From Psychrobacillus psychrodurans (lineage in GTDB: Bacteria; Bacillota; Bacilli; Bacillales_A; Planococcaceae): a stretch of DNA of 64,000 nt. The position numbers and the translations under genes are program-made. Under the pieces are notes generated by a model that ran no database searches, was not told the origin of the DNA, and was given only the letters and a program-made list of their open reading frames with translations. The DNA is taken from the NCBI RefSeq assembly GCF_027563345.1, contig NZ_JAMKBK010000007.1; one strand, given 5' to 3'. Shown piece by piece: positions 1 to 7,505 of this stretch (position 1 is its first letter; each line of letters opens with the position of its first letter).

Positions 1-103
1 CGCTAAATCAGAAGAAGCAAGCTTCTTCGTCATTCGCTCGACTTGCATGTATTAGGCATGCCGCCAGCGTTCGTCCTGAGCCAGGATCAAACTCTCCATA
101 AGA
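1..103 (-). rRNA. 16S ribosomal RNA, 5' end only
   Basis: The reverse complement of the first ~100 bases carries the universal 16S start (GAGTTTGATCCTGGCTCAG) followed by the conserved helix 3-6 region and a V1 loop with the GAAGAAGCTTGCTTCTTC hairpin. Only the first ~100 nt are in the window; the gene runs off the left edge. The mature 5' end is placed near 100-103 by analogy with other Bacillales. The V1 sequence fits Planococcaceae, but one variable loop does not fix a genus. Confidence 0.97.
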
Positions 104-104
104 T

Positions 105-226
105 CTGGATGACGTTACGCAGCACATTGCTTTGTCAGCTTCACTCGTTCGGTCAGTCACGTACGTTAGTACGTTCCTTCCCTCTCTCGATTGCTTCCTC
201 GCACTGCACTACGTCTCGTCATCCAG
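105..226 (-). repeat. Long near-palindrome (rod-like hairpin) in the 16S leader
   Basis: The segment folds on itself from end to end. A perfect 10-bp outer stem pairs 105-114 with 217-226. After a two-base internal loop about 12 further pairs follow (G-U allowed). The apex is a perfect 6-bp stem at 159-174 with loop GTTA. The apex centre coincides with the centre of the outer arms, so this is one long hairpin in the transcribed rrn leader, ending just before mature 16S. Probably a processing element; the function is inferred. Confidence 0.6.
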
Positions 227-347
227 CGAATAGAACTAGTTTAAAAGCTCATTTGTTTTGCTGGCATCATCATTAAATGATGTCAAAATTGTTTTGCTAT
301 CAGACTAACAAAGTTAGCTGATAAGCTGTATGTCTTAACGTTTTGCA

Positions 348-366
348 TGTTCAGTTTTCAATGTTC
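348..366 (-). promoter_or_regulatory. boxA-like rRNA antitermination sequence
   Basis: On the minus strand this reads GAACATTGAAAACTGAACA, close to the Bacillus rrn boxA (TTTGAAAACTGAACA type). It lies between the candidate promoter and the 16S gene, where Nus-factor antitermination sites are normally found. Confidence 0.65.
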
Positions 367-405
367 ATATTGTTTAAGTTGTCGTCTTGTTTCAGCGACC
401 TTTGT

Positions 406-435
406 ATCTTAACATCTTTTTAACATTAATGTCAA
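406..435 (-). promoter_or_regulatory. Candidate SigA promoter of the rrn operon
   Basis: Minus strand: -35 TTGACA (430-435), 18-bp spacer, -10 TAAGAT (406-411). It is upstream of the boxA-like sequence and the 16S start, as expected for an rrn promoter. The -35 is a consensus match and the -10 matches 4 of 6. It also sits immediately upstream of the oppositely oriented pdaB-like gene. Confidence 0.55.
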
Positions 436-484
436 CACTAAATCATAAAATTAATTAAAACGATTTGAAAAGGTGTGTGTTTCT

Positions 485-1144
485 TTGAAAACAAAAGCTT
501 TACTAGTTGGTTTATTGATTGTCTTAGGATTGTTTTTATTTAATGTACCAAAAAATCTATCCTCGCTGCTCCCTGTATTTCAGCTTACGGAAAAGCCTAC
601 TGTTATTTCGAAAGGATCATATGGGAATACTATTACGGTTGATTTAACTTTTGGAAAGGATGATATAGAAAAGTTTGTAAATGACTTACAAGCTCCTTAT
701 CCGCATTTCTTTATAAGTATTGAATGGATCGAACGCTCTGAGGACATTATAAAAGTCATGAAAGAAAAAAACGTACCCATTAGTCTTTTAGGTACAAGTG
801 GAGCAACTTATATAGAAAATCCAACTTTGTTTGAAAAAGAAGTTGAAAGATTTGAACAAGCGATAGGAGAAAGACCACTTTGGTTTAGAACAATAGATTA
901 TGAGTTTCCTATTGAATTGCAAAAAAAGGCTTGGGAACAGGAAGTAAATTTACTCAGCTCTAGTAAGTACTGGTCCAATAAAGTTCCTGCACTTGAAAAA
1001 GGAGATATCCTTACCGTTCCCCTTCATCAAGAAGAACGAATAGATATACAACAGCTGGTAAAGTTTGTTAAGTCAAAAAAAATTATTACCATTGAACAAA
1101 ATATCTTCGGTTTAAAAGTAAAAACAAAAACTTATCCAGAATAA
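485..1144 (+). CDS. PdaB-like protein with degenerate NodB (polysaccharide deacetylase) fold
   Basis: Protein of 219 residues with one N-terminal hydrophobic segment (about residues 4-20), so membrane-anchored or secreted. The position next to kbaA, facing away from it, is that of the sporulation gene pdaB in Bacillus. Family landmarks can be aligned: HFFISIEWIER corresponds to the ATFF strand, then a helix with FEQAIGERP, the FR-loop, and GDIL near the end. The deacetylase motif TFDDG is replaced by LTFGKDD, there is no HxxxH metal motif, and RPP is RTI. The start is TTG at 485, because AAAGGTG (469-475) is correctly spaced for it; an in-frame GTG at 473 overlaps that site. Probably catalytically inactive or altered; the homology is from motif order, not a search. 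Confidence 0.6.
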   Translation: MKTKALLVGLLIVLGLFLFNVPKNLSSLLPVFQLTEKPTVISKGSYGNTITVDLTFGKDDIEKFVNDLQAPYPHFFISIEWIERSEDIIKVMKEKNVPISLLGTSGATYIENPTLFEKEVERFEQAIGERPLWFRTIDYEFPIELQKKAWEQEVNLLSSSKYWSNKVPALEKGDILTVPLHQEERIDIQQLVKFVKSKKIITIEQNIFGLKVKTKTYPE

Positions 1145-1212
1145 AAAATTAGTCATAAACCAGGTAAAGTCACCGTAAGTACGTAAGTAGTTCATTATAA
1201 TCCTTATAAATT

Positions 1213-1249
1213 TAAAAGTTGCTCCGACTAGTAGTCAGAGCAACTTTTA
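1213..1249. terminator. Bidirectional terminator between pdaB-like gene and kbaA
   Basis: A perfect 11-bp stem, AAAAGTTGCTC (1214-1224) with GAGCAACTTTT (1238-1248), is extended inside by GACTA/TAGTC. A-rich and T-rich flanks make it usable in both directions by two convergent genes. Confidence 0.85.
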
Positions 1250-1927
1250 TTAGTTCTTAGCAGATGCTGCTTCTCTTCTGTTTTTTCTACGTTCTTCCAA
1301 CTTCAAACGATCGACCTCAGACTTAGCGTTATATTTTGGCAGCGCCAGTAATTGATATGCATTAACCGCTAAAATCGGGAACAATAATAATGTAACCCAA
1401 CTATCTACATTATCCGCTCGTACCATTAGTACCGGAAGCCACTCTAAGGTTGAGATAACTATCATGAAAAATAAAGCAGATATAAGTGCGTGCTTTTTCG
1501 TAAGATTCGCTTTAACAATTGCCACTACTACTGAGGTAATGATTAATACTGTAAGTAAGATAACGTATAACCATATTTGTCCGGTTGTTTCTGCATTTGG
1601 TCTAAAACGAAACATAATTAAATCAAATATAACAAATGCAATAATCAATAACTGCACCCAGTTCCACAGAGTAAGGGTCCTAAAAATATTTACACCCATT
1701 TGGTGAATTGTTAAATAGGCAAAGTAACCCATTTGAGCAATTACACTAATTGTAAAGCCCATTACTACCATAAACGCAAATGCAGCTAAGAACTCTCCCC
1801 ATTGTCCTGCTTCAAAGTATTGTGAAAAAGCATCATCCCAACGTATAAATAAACCAAAAACACCTGTTACTAAACCACCGATTAGCAAGGCATTTAGAAA
1901 GAATTTAAACCAATTTCGAATAGTCAC
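1250..1927 (-). CDS. kbaA: KbaA, KinB-signalling pathway activation protein
   Basis: Integral membrane protein of 225 residues with about six hydrophobic segments and a basic C-terminal tail (LEERRKNRREAASAKN). In B. subtilis KbaA is needed for KinB to feed the sporulation phosphorelay. Identification rests on the overall membrane layout, the length and the conserved order mrp-gerD-kbaA-pdaB with gerD and pdaB on the other strand. The start is GTG at 1927, preceded by a GGAGG Shine-Dalgarno sequence. Confidence 0.85.
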   Translation of the reverse strand: MTIRNWFKFFLNALLIGGLVTGVFGLFIRWDDAFSQYFEAGQWGEFLAAFAFMVVMGFTISVIAQMGYFAYLTIHQMGVNIFRTLTLWNWVQLLIIAFVIFDLIMFRFRPNAETTGQIWLYVILLTVLIITSVVVAIVKANLTKKHALISALFFMIVISTLEWLPVLMVRADNVDSWVTLLLFPILAVNAYQLLALPKYNAKSEVDRLKLEERRKNRREAASAKN

Positions 1928-1963
1928 TGCAAGATTTCCTCCATCTTTTCTATTTCCTTTATA

Positions 1964-1992
1964 AGTATAAATTGTAACAAGCCTTTTATGAA
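1964..1992 (-). promoter_or_regulatory. Candidate SigA promoter of kbaA
   Basis: Minus strand: -35 TTCATA (1987-1992), 17-bp spacer, -10 TATACT (1964-1969), about 35 bp upstream of the kbaA start. Matches are 4/6 and 5/6. Confidence 0.5.
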
Positions 1993-2067
1993 AAATCTAT
2001 TTCTTCCTACTGACTATACATATTTCCTAACCAAATGTGAACAATAATCGAAAGGACGGTGACGGAT

Positions 2068-2676
2068 ATGAAATACTTTGCTCTTTTATTATTGAGTCTT
2101 GGACTTCTCGCTAGTTGTAGTTCTCCTGCTACTCAGCCTTCTTATGAGGAGAATAAGAAAATGTTCATTGATGCTCTGCAAACCGAGGATGGAAAAAAAG
2201 CAATTCGTACATTATTGTCAGATCCTCAATTCAAAGAACTCCTAGTATTAGACAGTGAACAAGTAAAGACATCTGTTGAACAGACAATGCTTTCAAAAGA
2301 AGCTGAGGACTTTTGGAAGGAAGTTTATTCAGATCCAAAGTTTTCAGAGACAATGGCAAAGAGTATGGTAAAGCAGCAAGAGGAATTAATGAAAGCCTTA
2401 ATGAAGGATCCAAATTATTTAAAGGATTTAGAGACCTTTTTTAGTTCAGCTGAGATGAAAAAAGAATTAGCTAAAGTATTGGAATCCAGCGATATGAGAA
2501 AAGAAATGCAAAAGGTTGTAGAAGAAACTATCAAAAGTCCGGTACTGCAAGCTAAGTGGCAGAAATTAGTGGAGGAAGCTGGGGGTAAAACTGAAAAAGC
2601 TGGGGGCGGATCTGAAGGAGGAGGAGCTGCTGGTTCATCTGAGGAAGATAAGAAGAAAGAAGAAGAAGAAAAATAG
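2068..2676 (+). CDS. gerD: GerD, spore germination lipoprotein
   Basis: Protein of 202 residues. It begins with a lipoprotein signal peptide (MKYFALLLLSLGLLASC, lipobox LASC, lipidated Cys 17), followed by a highly charged, helix-rich body with repeated KDPNYLKDLE/SDPKFSETM-like units, and a Gly/Glu/Lys-rich low-complexity tail. GerD is the inner-membrane scaffold that clusters nutrient receptors in the spore germinosome. The ATG at 2068 is preferred over GTG at 2059 because it starts directly with the signal peptide and has GGTGA/AAAGGA upstream. It is on the opposite strand to its neighbours, as in Bacillus. Confidence 0.9.
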   Translation: MKYFALLLLSLGLLASCSSPATQPSYEENKKMFIDALQTEDGKKAIRTLLSDPQFKELLVLDSEQVKTSVEQTMLSKEAEDFWKEVYSDPKFSETMAKSMVKQQEELMKALMKDPNYLKDLETFFSSAEMKKELAKVLESSDMRKEMQKVVEETIKSPVLQAKWQKLVEEAGGKTEKAGGGSEGGGAAGSSEEDKKKEEEEK

Positions 2677-2706
2677 GCCGCTCCTCTTTGGAAACGGCCT
2701 CTTTCT
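2673..2706. terminator. Bidirectional terminator between gerD and mrp
   Basis: Stem AGGCCG / CGGCCT around a ~14-nt loop, with T-rich sequence on the gerD side. It lies between the convergent gerD and mrp stop codons. Confidence 0.7.
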
Positions 2707-3758
2707 TATGCTTTTTCTATAACTTTTTGCGCAATATCTAAATAAATTTTTCCAGTATTATGTGTTTCTTCATAAACAGATGGAGCAAAATCGATGTCAT
2801 TCCAGTCTGGCTGCCCTAATGGAAGTTGTCCTAGTAATTCTGTACGTAATTCCTCTGCAAGCTTCGGTCCTCCACCTTTACCAAATACAAATTCTTTTTC
2901 TCCTGTGGATTTTGATTCATACCACGACATATTTTCGATTACTCCAAGAATTTCGTGATCAGTTTGAAGTGCCATTGCACCTGCTCTTGCTGCAACAAAT
3001 GCAGCTGTTGGATGCGGTGTTGTTACTACGATTTCTTTCGATGTCGGTAGCATTTGGTGAATATCTAAAGCGACATCTCCAGTACCTGGTGGTAAATCTA
3101 AGAGCAGAAAGTCTAATTCTCCCCATTCAACATCTTTGAAGAATTGGTCTAGTACTTTTCCAAGCATTGGTCCGCGCCATACAACTGGTGTATTGTTCTC
3201 TACAAAGAAGCCCATAGAGATTACTTTGACACCTTTACGTTCTACAGGAATAATACGGTCCTCTATAATCTGCGGAATGTCTTTTACGCCCATCATATCA
3301 GGTACACTAAACCCATAAATATCAGCATCTACAAGCCCTACTTTTTTACCTAAACGAGCAAGCGCAACCGCTAGGTTCACTGAAACAGTAGATTTACCAA
3401 CACCGCCTTTTCCAGATGCTATAGAAATAATTTTCACTTTACTAGTTGGAGAGAGAAGATTTTCGTTGTCACTTTCTTTTGTTTTCCCTCGAAACTGCTC
3501 CAGTACTTCTTTTGGTAGCTCTTCAAAACGAATACCTACAGTTGCAGCGCCTGCTTCTTTCAAGACTTCTACAACTTTTCCTTGTAGTTGCATTTGTTCT
3601 GCTGAATTTATTTTAGCTATAGCTAGCTTTACACTTACATGATTTTTCTCTTCTTTAATAGACACTTCTGAAATCCCATTCGTTTCTTCTAGTGTTCTAT
3701 GTAAAAATGGGTCGTTTAATGCTCCTAGCAAAGTACGAACTTGTTGCTCATTAATCAT
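2706..3758 (-). CDS. salA: Mrp/ApbC-family P-loop ATPase (SalA-type)
   Basis: Protein of 350 residues. The N-terminal MIP18/DUF59 domain (about 3-80) is followed by a MinD/Mrp ATPase domain with the deviant Walker A GKGGVGKS (116-123), and by the DADIYGFSVP and LLLDLPPGTGD motifs. Mrp proteins carry or insert Fe-S clusters; the Bacillus orthologue SalA also acts as a regulator of protease expression. The CPxC pair that usually binds the cluster after ENM is missing here (it reads SWYESKSTGE), which suggests a regulatory, SalA-like rather than classical carrier role. SD GGGGAG precedes the ATG. Confidence 0.88.
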   Translation of the reverse strand: MINEQQVRTLLGALNDPFLHRTLEETNGISEVSIKEEKNHVSVKLAIAKINSAEQMQLQGKVVEVLKEAGAATVGIRFEELPKEVLEQFRGKTKESDNENLLSPTSKVKIISIASGKGGVGKSTVSVNLAVALARLGKKVGLVDADIYGFSVPDMMGVKDIPQIIEDRIIPVERKGVKVISMGFFVENNTPVVWRGPMLGKVLDQFFKDVEWGELDFLLLDLPPGTGDVALDIHQMLPTSKEIVVTTPHPTAAFVAARAGAMALQTDHEILGVIENMSWYESKSTGEKEFVFGKGGGPKLAEELRTELLGQLPLGQPDWNDIDFAPSVYEETHNTGKIYLDIAQKVIEKA

Positions 3759-3759
3759 C

Positions 3760-3821
3760 TGTAGACACTCCCCTTAAGTTTAACTATTCGCCTTATAGTA
3801 TACCATAATAGAGTGTCTACA
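3760..3821 (-). promoter_or_regulatory. Perfect 11-bp dyad around an extended -10 promoter, mrp upstream region
   Basis: TGTAGACACTC (3760-3770) is the exact reverse complement of GAGTGTCTACA (3811-3821). Between them, on the minus strand, lies TGGTATACT (extended -10; hexamer 3797-3802). No good -35 is seen. The arm nearer mrp covers the bases between its Shine-Dalgarno sequence and ATG. Confidence 0.5.
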
Positions 3822-3836
3822 ATACGTTACATTGTC

Positions 3837-4556
3837 TTAGTAAATATTATCCTCAACAAATTCAATTACACCTTCAGATATAGCTTCTACCATTTCCTTC
3901 TGGTACTTTTCAGACTTCAATAATTCTCGCTCTTCATTATTACTTAAAAAGCCTGTTTCTACTAATACTGCAGGTGCATTTGCTTTCTTCAATATATATA
4001 CCTGTTTAATCGCCAGTGCTTCCCGCTCTGTGTTTCCGATTTTTTCTCGAATGGACCCTTGTATAGATTTAGCTAATAACTCTCCACCTGCGTGTCCGTC
4101 TGCATGATAAAAGACTTGAGCCCCTCTCCATCTTTCCTCTGGAACTGCATTCACATGCAAGCTAATGACTAAGTCTGCCTCTGAGTTATTCATAATTTCT
4201 TCACGCAATAATAGGTCGGCAACCTTTCTAGCCCTCGTAGTAGGGAAATCCTCATCGGGTCTATGTTCTGCAATTGCATCACCTTCCTTACTTCGTGTCA
4301 TGACCACTGTTGCACCCTGCGACTTCAACTTTTTCTCTAGTTTTAGGGACATAGCTAGCGTAATATCTCGTTCAACTGTATCGCCACTACTAGCTCCACC
4401 ATCAATCCCTCCATGCCCTGGATCAATGACAATCTTCACTCCACTCATTGGTTCAGGCAAGAAAAAACCAATGTCACTAGCTTTTGTTCCATACACAACT
4501 GCAAGAAGGGATATCAAAAACAAAACAAAGATAATTAGCCACTTTTTCAGGTTCAT
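3837..4556 (-). CDS. cwlD: CwlD, N-acetylmuramoyl-L-alanine amidase of spore cortex
   Basis: Protein of 239 residues: one N-terminal signal-anchor (about 5-24), then an Amidase_3 domain. The zinc and catalytic residues are visible: His48 in DPGHGG, Glu62, His134 in SLHVNA, Glu200 in VETGF. CwlD removes peptide side chains so that PdaA can form muramic delta-lactam in the spore cortex. The ATG at 4556 has a strong AAAGGAG site 4-5 bases upstream; a longer in-frame start at 4592 has none. It is followed 78 bp later by mrp. Confidence 0.93.
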   Translation of the reverse strand: MNLKKWLIIFVLFLISLLAVVYGTKASDIGFFLPEPMSGVKIVIDPGHGGIDGGASSGDTVERDITLAMSLKLEKKLKSQGATVVMTRSKEGDAIAEHRPDEDFPTTRARKVADLLLREEIMNNSEADLVISLHVNAVPEERWRGAQVFYHADGHAGGELLAKSIQGSIREKIGNTEREALAIKQVYILKKANAPAVLVETGFLSNNEERELLKSEKYQKEMVEAISEGVIEFVEDNIY

Positions 4557-4601
4557 CGCTCCTTTTTCACTCATTATACGTATGAGGGACAAAGAGTATG
4601 A

Positions 4602-5786
4602 TTAGAATTGTCCACGTATTTTTGAACTGTAATAGAACGATGGAATAGCTAATAACGTGATAAGTGAAATGATGATGAACACCATTGCGCCACCGCTCAT
4701 CGTATCCAACAGAAAACCACCCAAACTAGGACCAGCTATTCGACCGACAGACTTTACACCTGAAAGGGCAAAATAAGTACCCTTCTCATGATCCTCACAC
4801 ATTCCATCTAAATGAATATCAACCATAGTAAATACTAATACTTCTCCAGCTGTAAAAATAACCATAGCAACCATTAACCACAATATTAAGTCACTCTGCC
4901 CAAAGAAAAATAATCCAATTGACAATAACCCACTTCCAATCATTAAGGAAGTAGTCGTGCTTATCAATTCTCCTAGCTTATAGACAAAGTACTGAATGAC
5001 TAATACGGTAATAGCATTTGTTGTTATAAGCCACGCGAAATATTTTATTGCTAGTTCATGGTCAAAAGACTTCCCTATGTGTTGACTAAAAGTAGAGTCA
5101 AACTGACTGTAACCAAAACTAATAAAGATTAATGCCAACACAAAAATCGAAAAACTTGTATCCCTTTTAAAGACATGAAACGAATGAAATATTGAAGGCT
5201 TCGTTAAACTAATAGGTTCCTGTTTCAGAGGGTACTTATTAAATATAAAGACAAATGTTAATATGTTTAATAAGAAAATAAGTCCAACAATAAAAAATAG
5301 ATTTACCATTCCATACTTTTGGAAATAAACAGAAATCAGCGGGGCAACTGCAGCAGATATATTAATCAAAAAGTAGCGGATATTAAATATTAATCGACGA
5401 TTTTCTGGTTCTGTATATAGACTCAGTAATACACGGTAAGTAGGTTCCACAACTGCCTGACTCGCACCAAGCAAAACAGCAAATCCTAAAAACCCTGCAT
5501 AATAATCGATGAAAGGGAAATAAAAATAGCAAACTAAATATCCAAGGAGTCCTACCATTATGACTTTGTTCTTAGGATACTTATCAATATATGGTCCTAC
5601 AAAAAAACTCATCACTAAATTAGATAGAGCCAGTGTCGATATAATCGTTCCAATTTGCACGCCCGAATAATGAAAGTCCTCGAGCAAAAATAGCGTTAAA
5701 TAAGGCAAAACTAAAAACGTTCCAAAACGCGCAATAAAAATACTAACAAGTATCGTGCCCGTCACAGCATTAAATTTACTTCTCAT
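4602..5786 (-). CDS. MFS transporter
   Basis: Protein of 394 residues with twelve predicted membrane segments in two halves and a central polar loop (about 190-210, ending in a KRD motif). The loop after TM2 has the MFS signature region (FVGPYIDKYPKNKV). Resembles Bacillus drug-efflux type MFS proteins, but the substrate cannot be read from sequence. Starts with ATG after an AGAGGG site; 27 bp behind the acetyltransferase gene, so probably co-transcribed with it. This pair occupies the place of ybaJ in B. subtilis. Confidence 0.8.
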   Translation of the reverse strand: MRSKFNAVTGTILVSIFIARFGTFLVLPYLTLFLLEDFHYSGVQIGTIISTLALSNLVMSFFVGPYIDKYPKNKVIMVGLLGYLVCYFYFPFIDYYAGFLGFAVLLGASQAVVEPTYRVLLSLYTEPENRRLIFNIRYFLINISAAVAPLISVYFQKYGMVNLFFIVGLIFLLNILTFVFIFNKYPLKQEPISLTKPSIFHSFHVFKRDTSFSIFVLALIFISFGYSQFDSTFSQHIGKSFDHELAIKYFAWLITTNAITVLVIQYFVYKLGELISTTTSLMIGSGLLSIGLFFFGQSDLILWLMVAMVIFTAGEVLVFTMVDIHLDGMCEDHEKGTYFALSGVKSVGRIAGPSLGGFLLDTMSGGAMVFIIISLITLLAIPSFYYSSKIRGQF

Positions 5787-5813
5787 ACATTCCCTCTTCT
5801 TCTTTATAAATCA

Positions 5814-6323
5814 TTACTGACTTTTATATGTATACAAACTAACCGACTTGCCTTTTAAAATTATTTCTTTTTCTAATTGCATACCATTTTTGATGGCTAC
5901 ACGACCAGATCTTGTGTTGTCCGTCTGAATAAGAGAGATTAGACGATGTATACCTAACTGATTGGTTGCACGATTAAGCAATGCTTTAGCTGCTTCTGTT
6001 GCATACCCATTACCCCAGAATTCTTTTGCAATCCAATAACCAATTTCTAGCTCTTCTTTTCCGTCAATTTGTTGAGGAATTATTCCAGCGTGTCCTATTG
6101 GAATCCCATCCTCTTTTCGAACGAGTAATTTTAAGCCAAACTCTTCGTTTTGCTTATAGTGACTCTGAATCCTTTCTAAAAAAGCAAGTGCTTCTTCTGT
6201 ATTTCGCGTATCGCCATTCCCTATGTACTTCATCATCTCCGAATCATTTAACATTGAATATAAAAAGTCAAAGTCATTCGCCTCATACAAACGAAATACT
6301 AATCTTTGTGAGGTAAGATCCAT
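5814..6323 (-). CDS. GNAT-family N-acetyltransferase (RimJ/RimL-like)
   Basis: Protein of 169 residues starting TSQRLVFR after Met-Asp. It shows the RimJ-type pattern: TxRLxxR strand, motif YWIAKEFWGNGYATEAA (acetyl-CoA binding Q/RxxGxG/A variant) around 95-110, and a C-terminal NTRSGRVAIKNGMQ motif. Such proteins acetylate the N-termini of ribosomal proteins or other amines; the substrate here is unknown. The ATG at 6323 follows a perfect AAAGGAGGAGCG site; upstream in-frame codons lack one. Confidence 0.82.
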   Translation of the reverse strand: MDLTSQRLVFRLYEANDFDFLYSMLNDSEMMKYIGNGDTRNTEEALAFLERIQSHYKQNEEFGLKLLVRKEDGIPIGHAGIIPQQIDGKEELEIGYWIAKEFWGNGYATEAAKALLNRATNQLGIHRLISLIQTDNTRSGRVAIKNGMQLEKEIILKGKSVSLYTYKSQ

Positions 6324-6352
6324 TTTCGCTCCTCCTTTATAATTATTTTCTA

Positions 6353-6381
6353 AATATACACCTCTCAAAATAGACATACAA
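6353..6381 (-). promoter_or_regulatory. Candidate SigA promoter of the acetyltransferase-MFS pair
   Basis: Minus strand: -35 TTGTAT (6376-6381), 17-bp spacer, -10 TATATT (6353-6358), located after the rpsI terminator and 30 bp before the acetyltransferase start. Confidence 0.5.
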
Positions 6382-6431
6382 TTACTTTTTAAACATTTTG
6401 ACAACCGTCTATATTTCTCGCATGACCAAAC

Positions 6432-6470
6432 AAAAAAAGCACTCCCCGAGAAATCTCGAGAAATGCTTTG
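6432..6470 (-). terminator. Intrinsic terminator of rplM-rpsI
   Basis: Minus strand hairpin: AAAGCA with TGCTTT outside and CTCGAG/CTCG inside, followed by a run of seven T. It is 16 bp after the rpsI stop. Confidence 0.9.
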
Positions 6471-6486
6471 AACTGATAATTTAATA

Positions 6487-6879
6487 TTAACGTTTTGAGA
6501 ACTGAGGTGCACGACGAGCGCCTTTAAGTCCTGGTTTTTTACGTTCTTTCATACGTGGATCACGCGTTAAGAATCCTGCTGATTTCAATGCTGGACGGAA
6601 ATCAGGATCTACTGTAAGTAGTGCACGTGCAATACCATGACGGATTGCTCCTGCTTGTCCTGTGAATCCACCACCATTAACGTTTACGTGTACATCGTAG
6701 CTACCTAAAGTTTGAGTAGTTACTAATGGTTGTTTAATGATTTCACGTAAAGTTTCGTATGGTACGTAATCTGCTACGTCACGTTTGTTGATAACGATAT
6801 TTCCTTCGCCCGGTACTAAACGCACACGTGCTACTGAACTTTTACGGCGACCAGTGCCGATATATTGAACTTGTGCCAA
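6487..6879 (-). CDS. rpsI: 30S ribosomal protein S9
   Basis: 130 residues with the S9 signature GGGFTGQAGAIRHGIARAL and the typical Lys/Arg-rich C-terminus ending SKR, which reaches the P-site tRNA anticodon stem on the 30S head. Ordinary length. Second gene of the rplM-rpsI operon, 22 bp behind rplM, with its own GGAGG site. Confidence 0.98.
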   Translation of the reverse strand: MAQVQYIGTGRRKSSVARVRLVPGEGNIVINKRDVADYVPYETLREIIKQPLVTTQTLGSYDVHVNVNGGGFTGQAGAIRHGIARALLTVDPDFRPALKSAGFLTRDPRMKERKKPGLKGARRAPQFSKR

Positions 6880-6901
6880 GTGAATGTCCTCCTCTTAATT
6901 A

Positions 6902-7339
6902 TTATCCGCGAAGCTCGTATGCTTCTGGTTTCTGTGCTGCATGTGGGTGTTCTGCTCCAGTATAAACGTGAAGCTTGCTGAACATTTGACGTCCTAAAGA
7001 GTTTTTAGGAAGCATTCCTTTAATTGCTAACTCAAGCATTTTCGTTGGGTACTTAGTACGCATTTCTAAAGCTGTACGTTGTTTAAGTCCACCTGAGAAT
7101 TGAGTGTGACGGTAGTAAATTTTGTCATTTAACTTGTTCCCAGTTAAATGAATTTTTTCTGCATTAAGAATGATCACATGATCACCTGTGTCAACGTTCG
7201 GTGTGAATGTTGGTTTGTTTTTACCACGTAAAATAGCTGCAACTTCTGAAGCTAGACGACCAAGAGTTTGGCCTTCAGCGTCTACTACTAACCATTTACG
7301 TTCTACTTCGTGACCTTTAGCCATGAATGTTGTACGCAT
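6902..7339 (-). CDS. rplM: 50S ribosomal protein L13
   Basis: 145 residues, the usual length. It begins with the conserved MRTTFMAK and carries the L13 core motifs (LGRLASEVA, GDHVIILNAEKIHLTGNK, GMLPKNSLGRQM). An early assembly protein of the 50S subunit. The start follows AGGAGGAC. The long leader with its own promoter (7340-7473) suggests autoregulation, as known for L13 leaders in Firmicutes. Confidence 0.98.
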   Translation of the reverse strand: MRTTFMAKGHEVERKWLVVDAEGQTLGRLASEVAAILRGKNKPTFTPNVDTGDHVIILNAEKIHLTGNKLNDKIYYRHTQFSGGLKQRTALEMRTKYPTKMLELAIKGMLPKNSLGRQMFSKLHVYTGAEHPHAAQKPEAYELRG

Positions 7340-7437
7340 GTATTTTGTCCTCCTAATTCAATCATAATCGATCTAAAATTTTCTATATCCTCATACCAAT
7401 AAGTTTCGGGGCTTATATTGTGGGGTTAAGAAATACC
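7340..7437 (-). promoter_or_regulatory. Candidate L13 leader (rplM 5' UTR)
   Basis: Between the promoter and the rplM Shine-Dalgarno sequence lies about 95 nt. Minus strand: a stem CAA..TAAG / CTTA..TTG caps a CCCCGAAA loop and is flanked by TTAACCCC and GGTATGAGG. Position, size and a CCCC..GAGG outer pairing resemble the L13 leader family of low-GC Gram-positives. No covariance model was run. Confidence 0.5.
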
Positions 7438-7444
7438 ATACATC

Positions 7445-7473
7445 ATCATACCTCGAATGTAACAATTAGTCAA
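7445..7473 (-). promoter_or_regulatory. SigA promoter of rplM-rpsI
   Basis: Minus strand: -35 TTGACT (7468-7473), 17-bp spacer, -10 TATGAT (7445-7450). Near-consensus; located between truA and rplM. Confidence 0.8.
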
Positions 7474-7505
7474 GCATTTTCCGTAAAACACCTGGTGATG
7501 TTGTT

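Noticed and set aside
43..276. Open frame of 77 codons on the plus strand
   Set aside because: It runs antisense across the 16S 5' end and the leader hairpin; an artefact of structured RNA.
258..286. Consensus TTGACA at 281-286 (minus strand) as a second rrn promoter
   Set aside because: No acceptable -10 at 15-19 bp; the surrounding CATCATTAAATGATG palindrome explains the sequence better.
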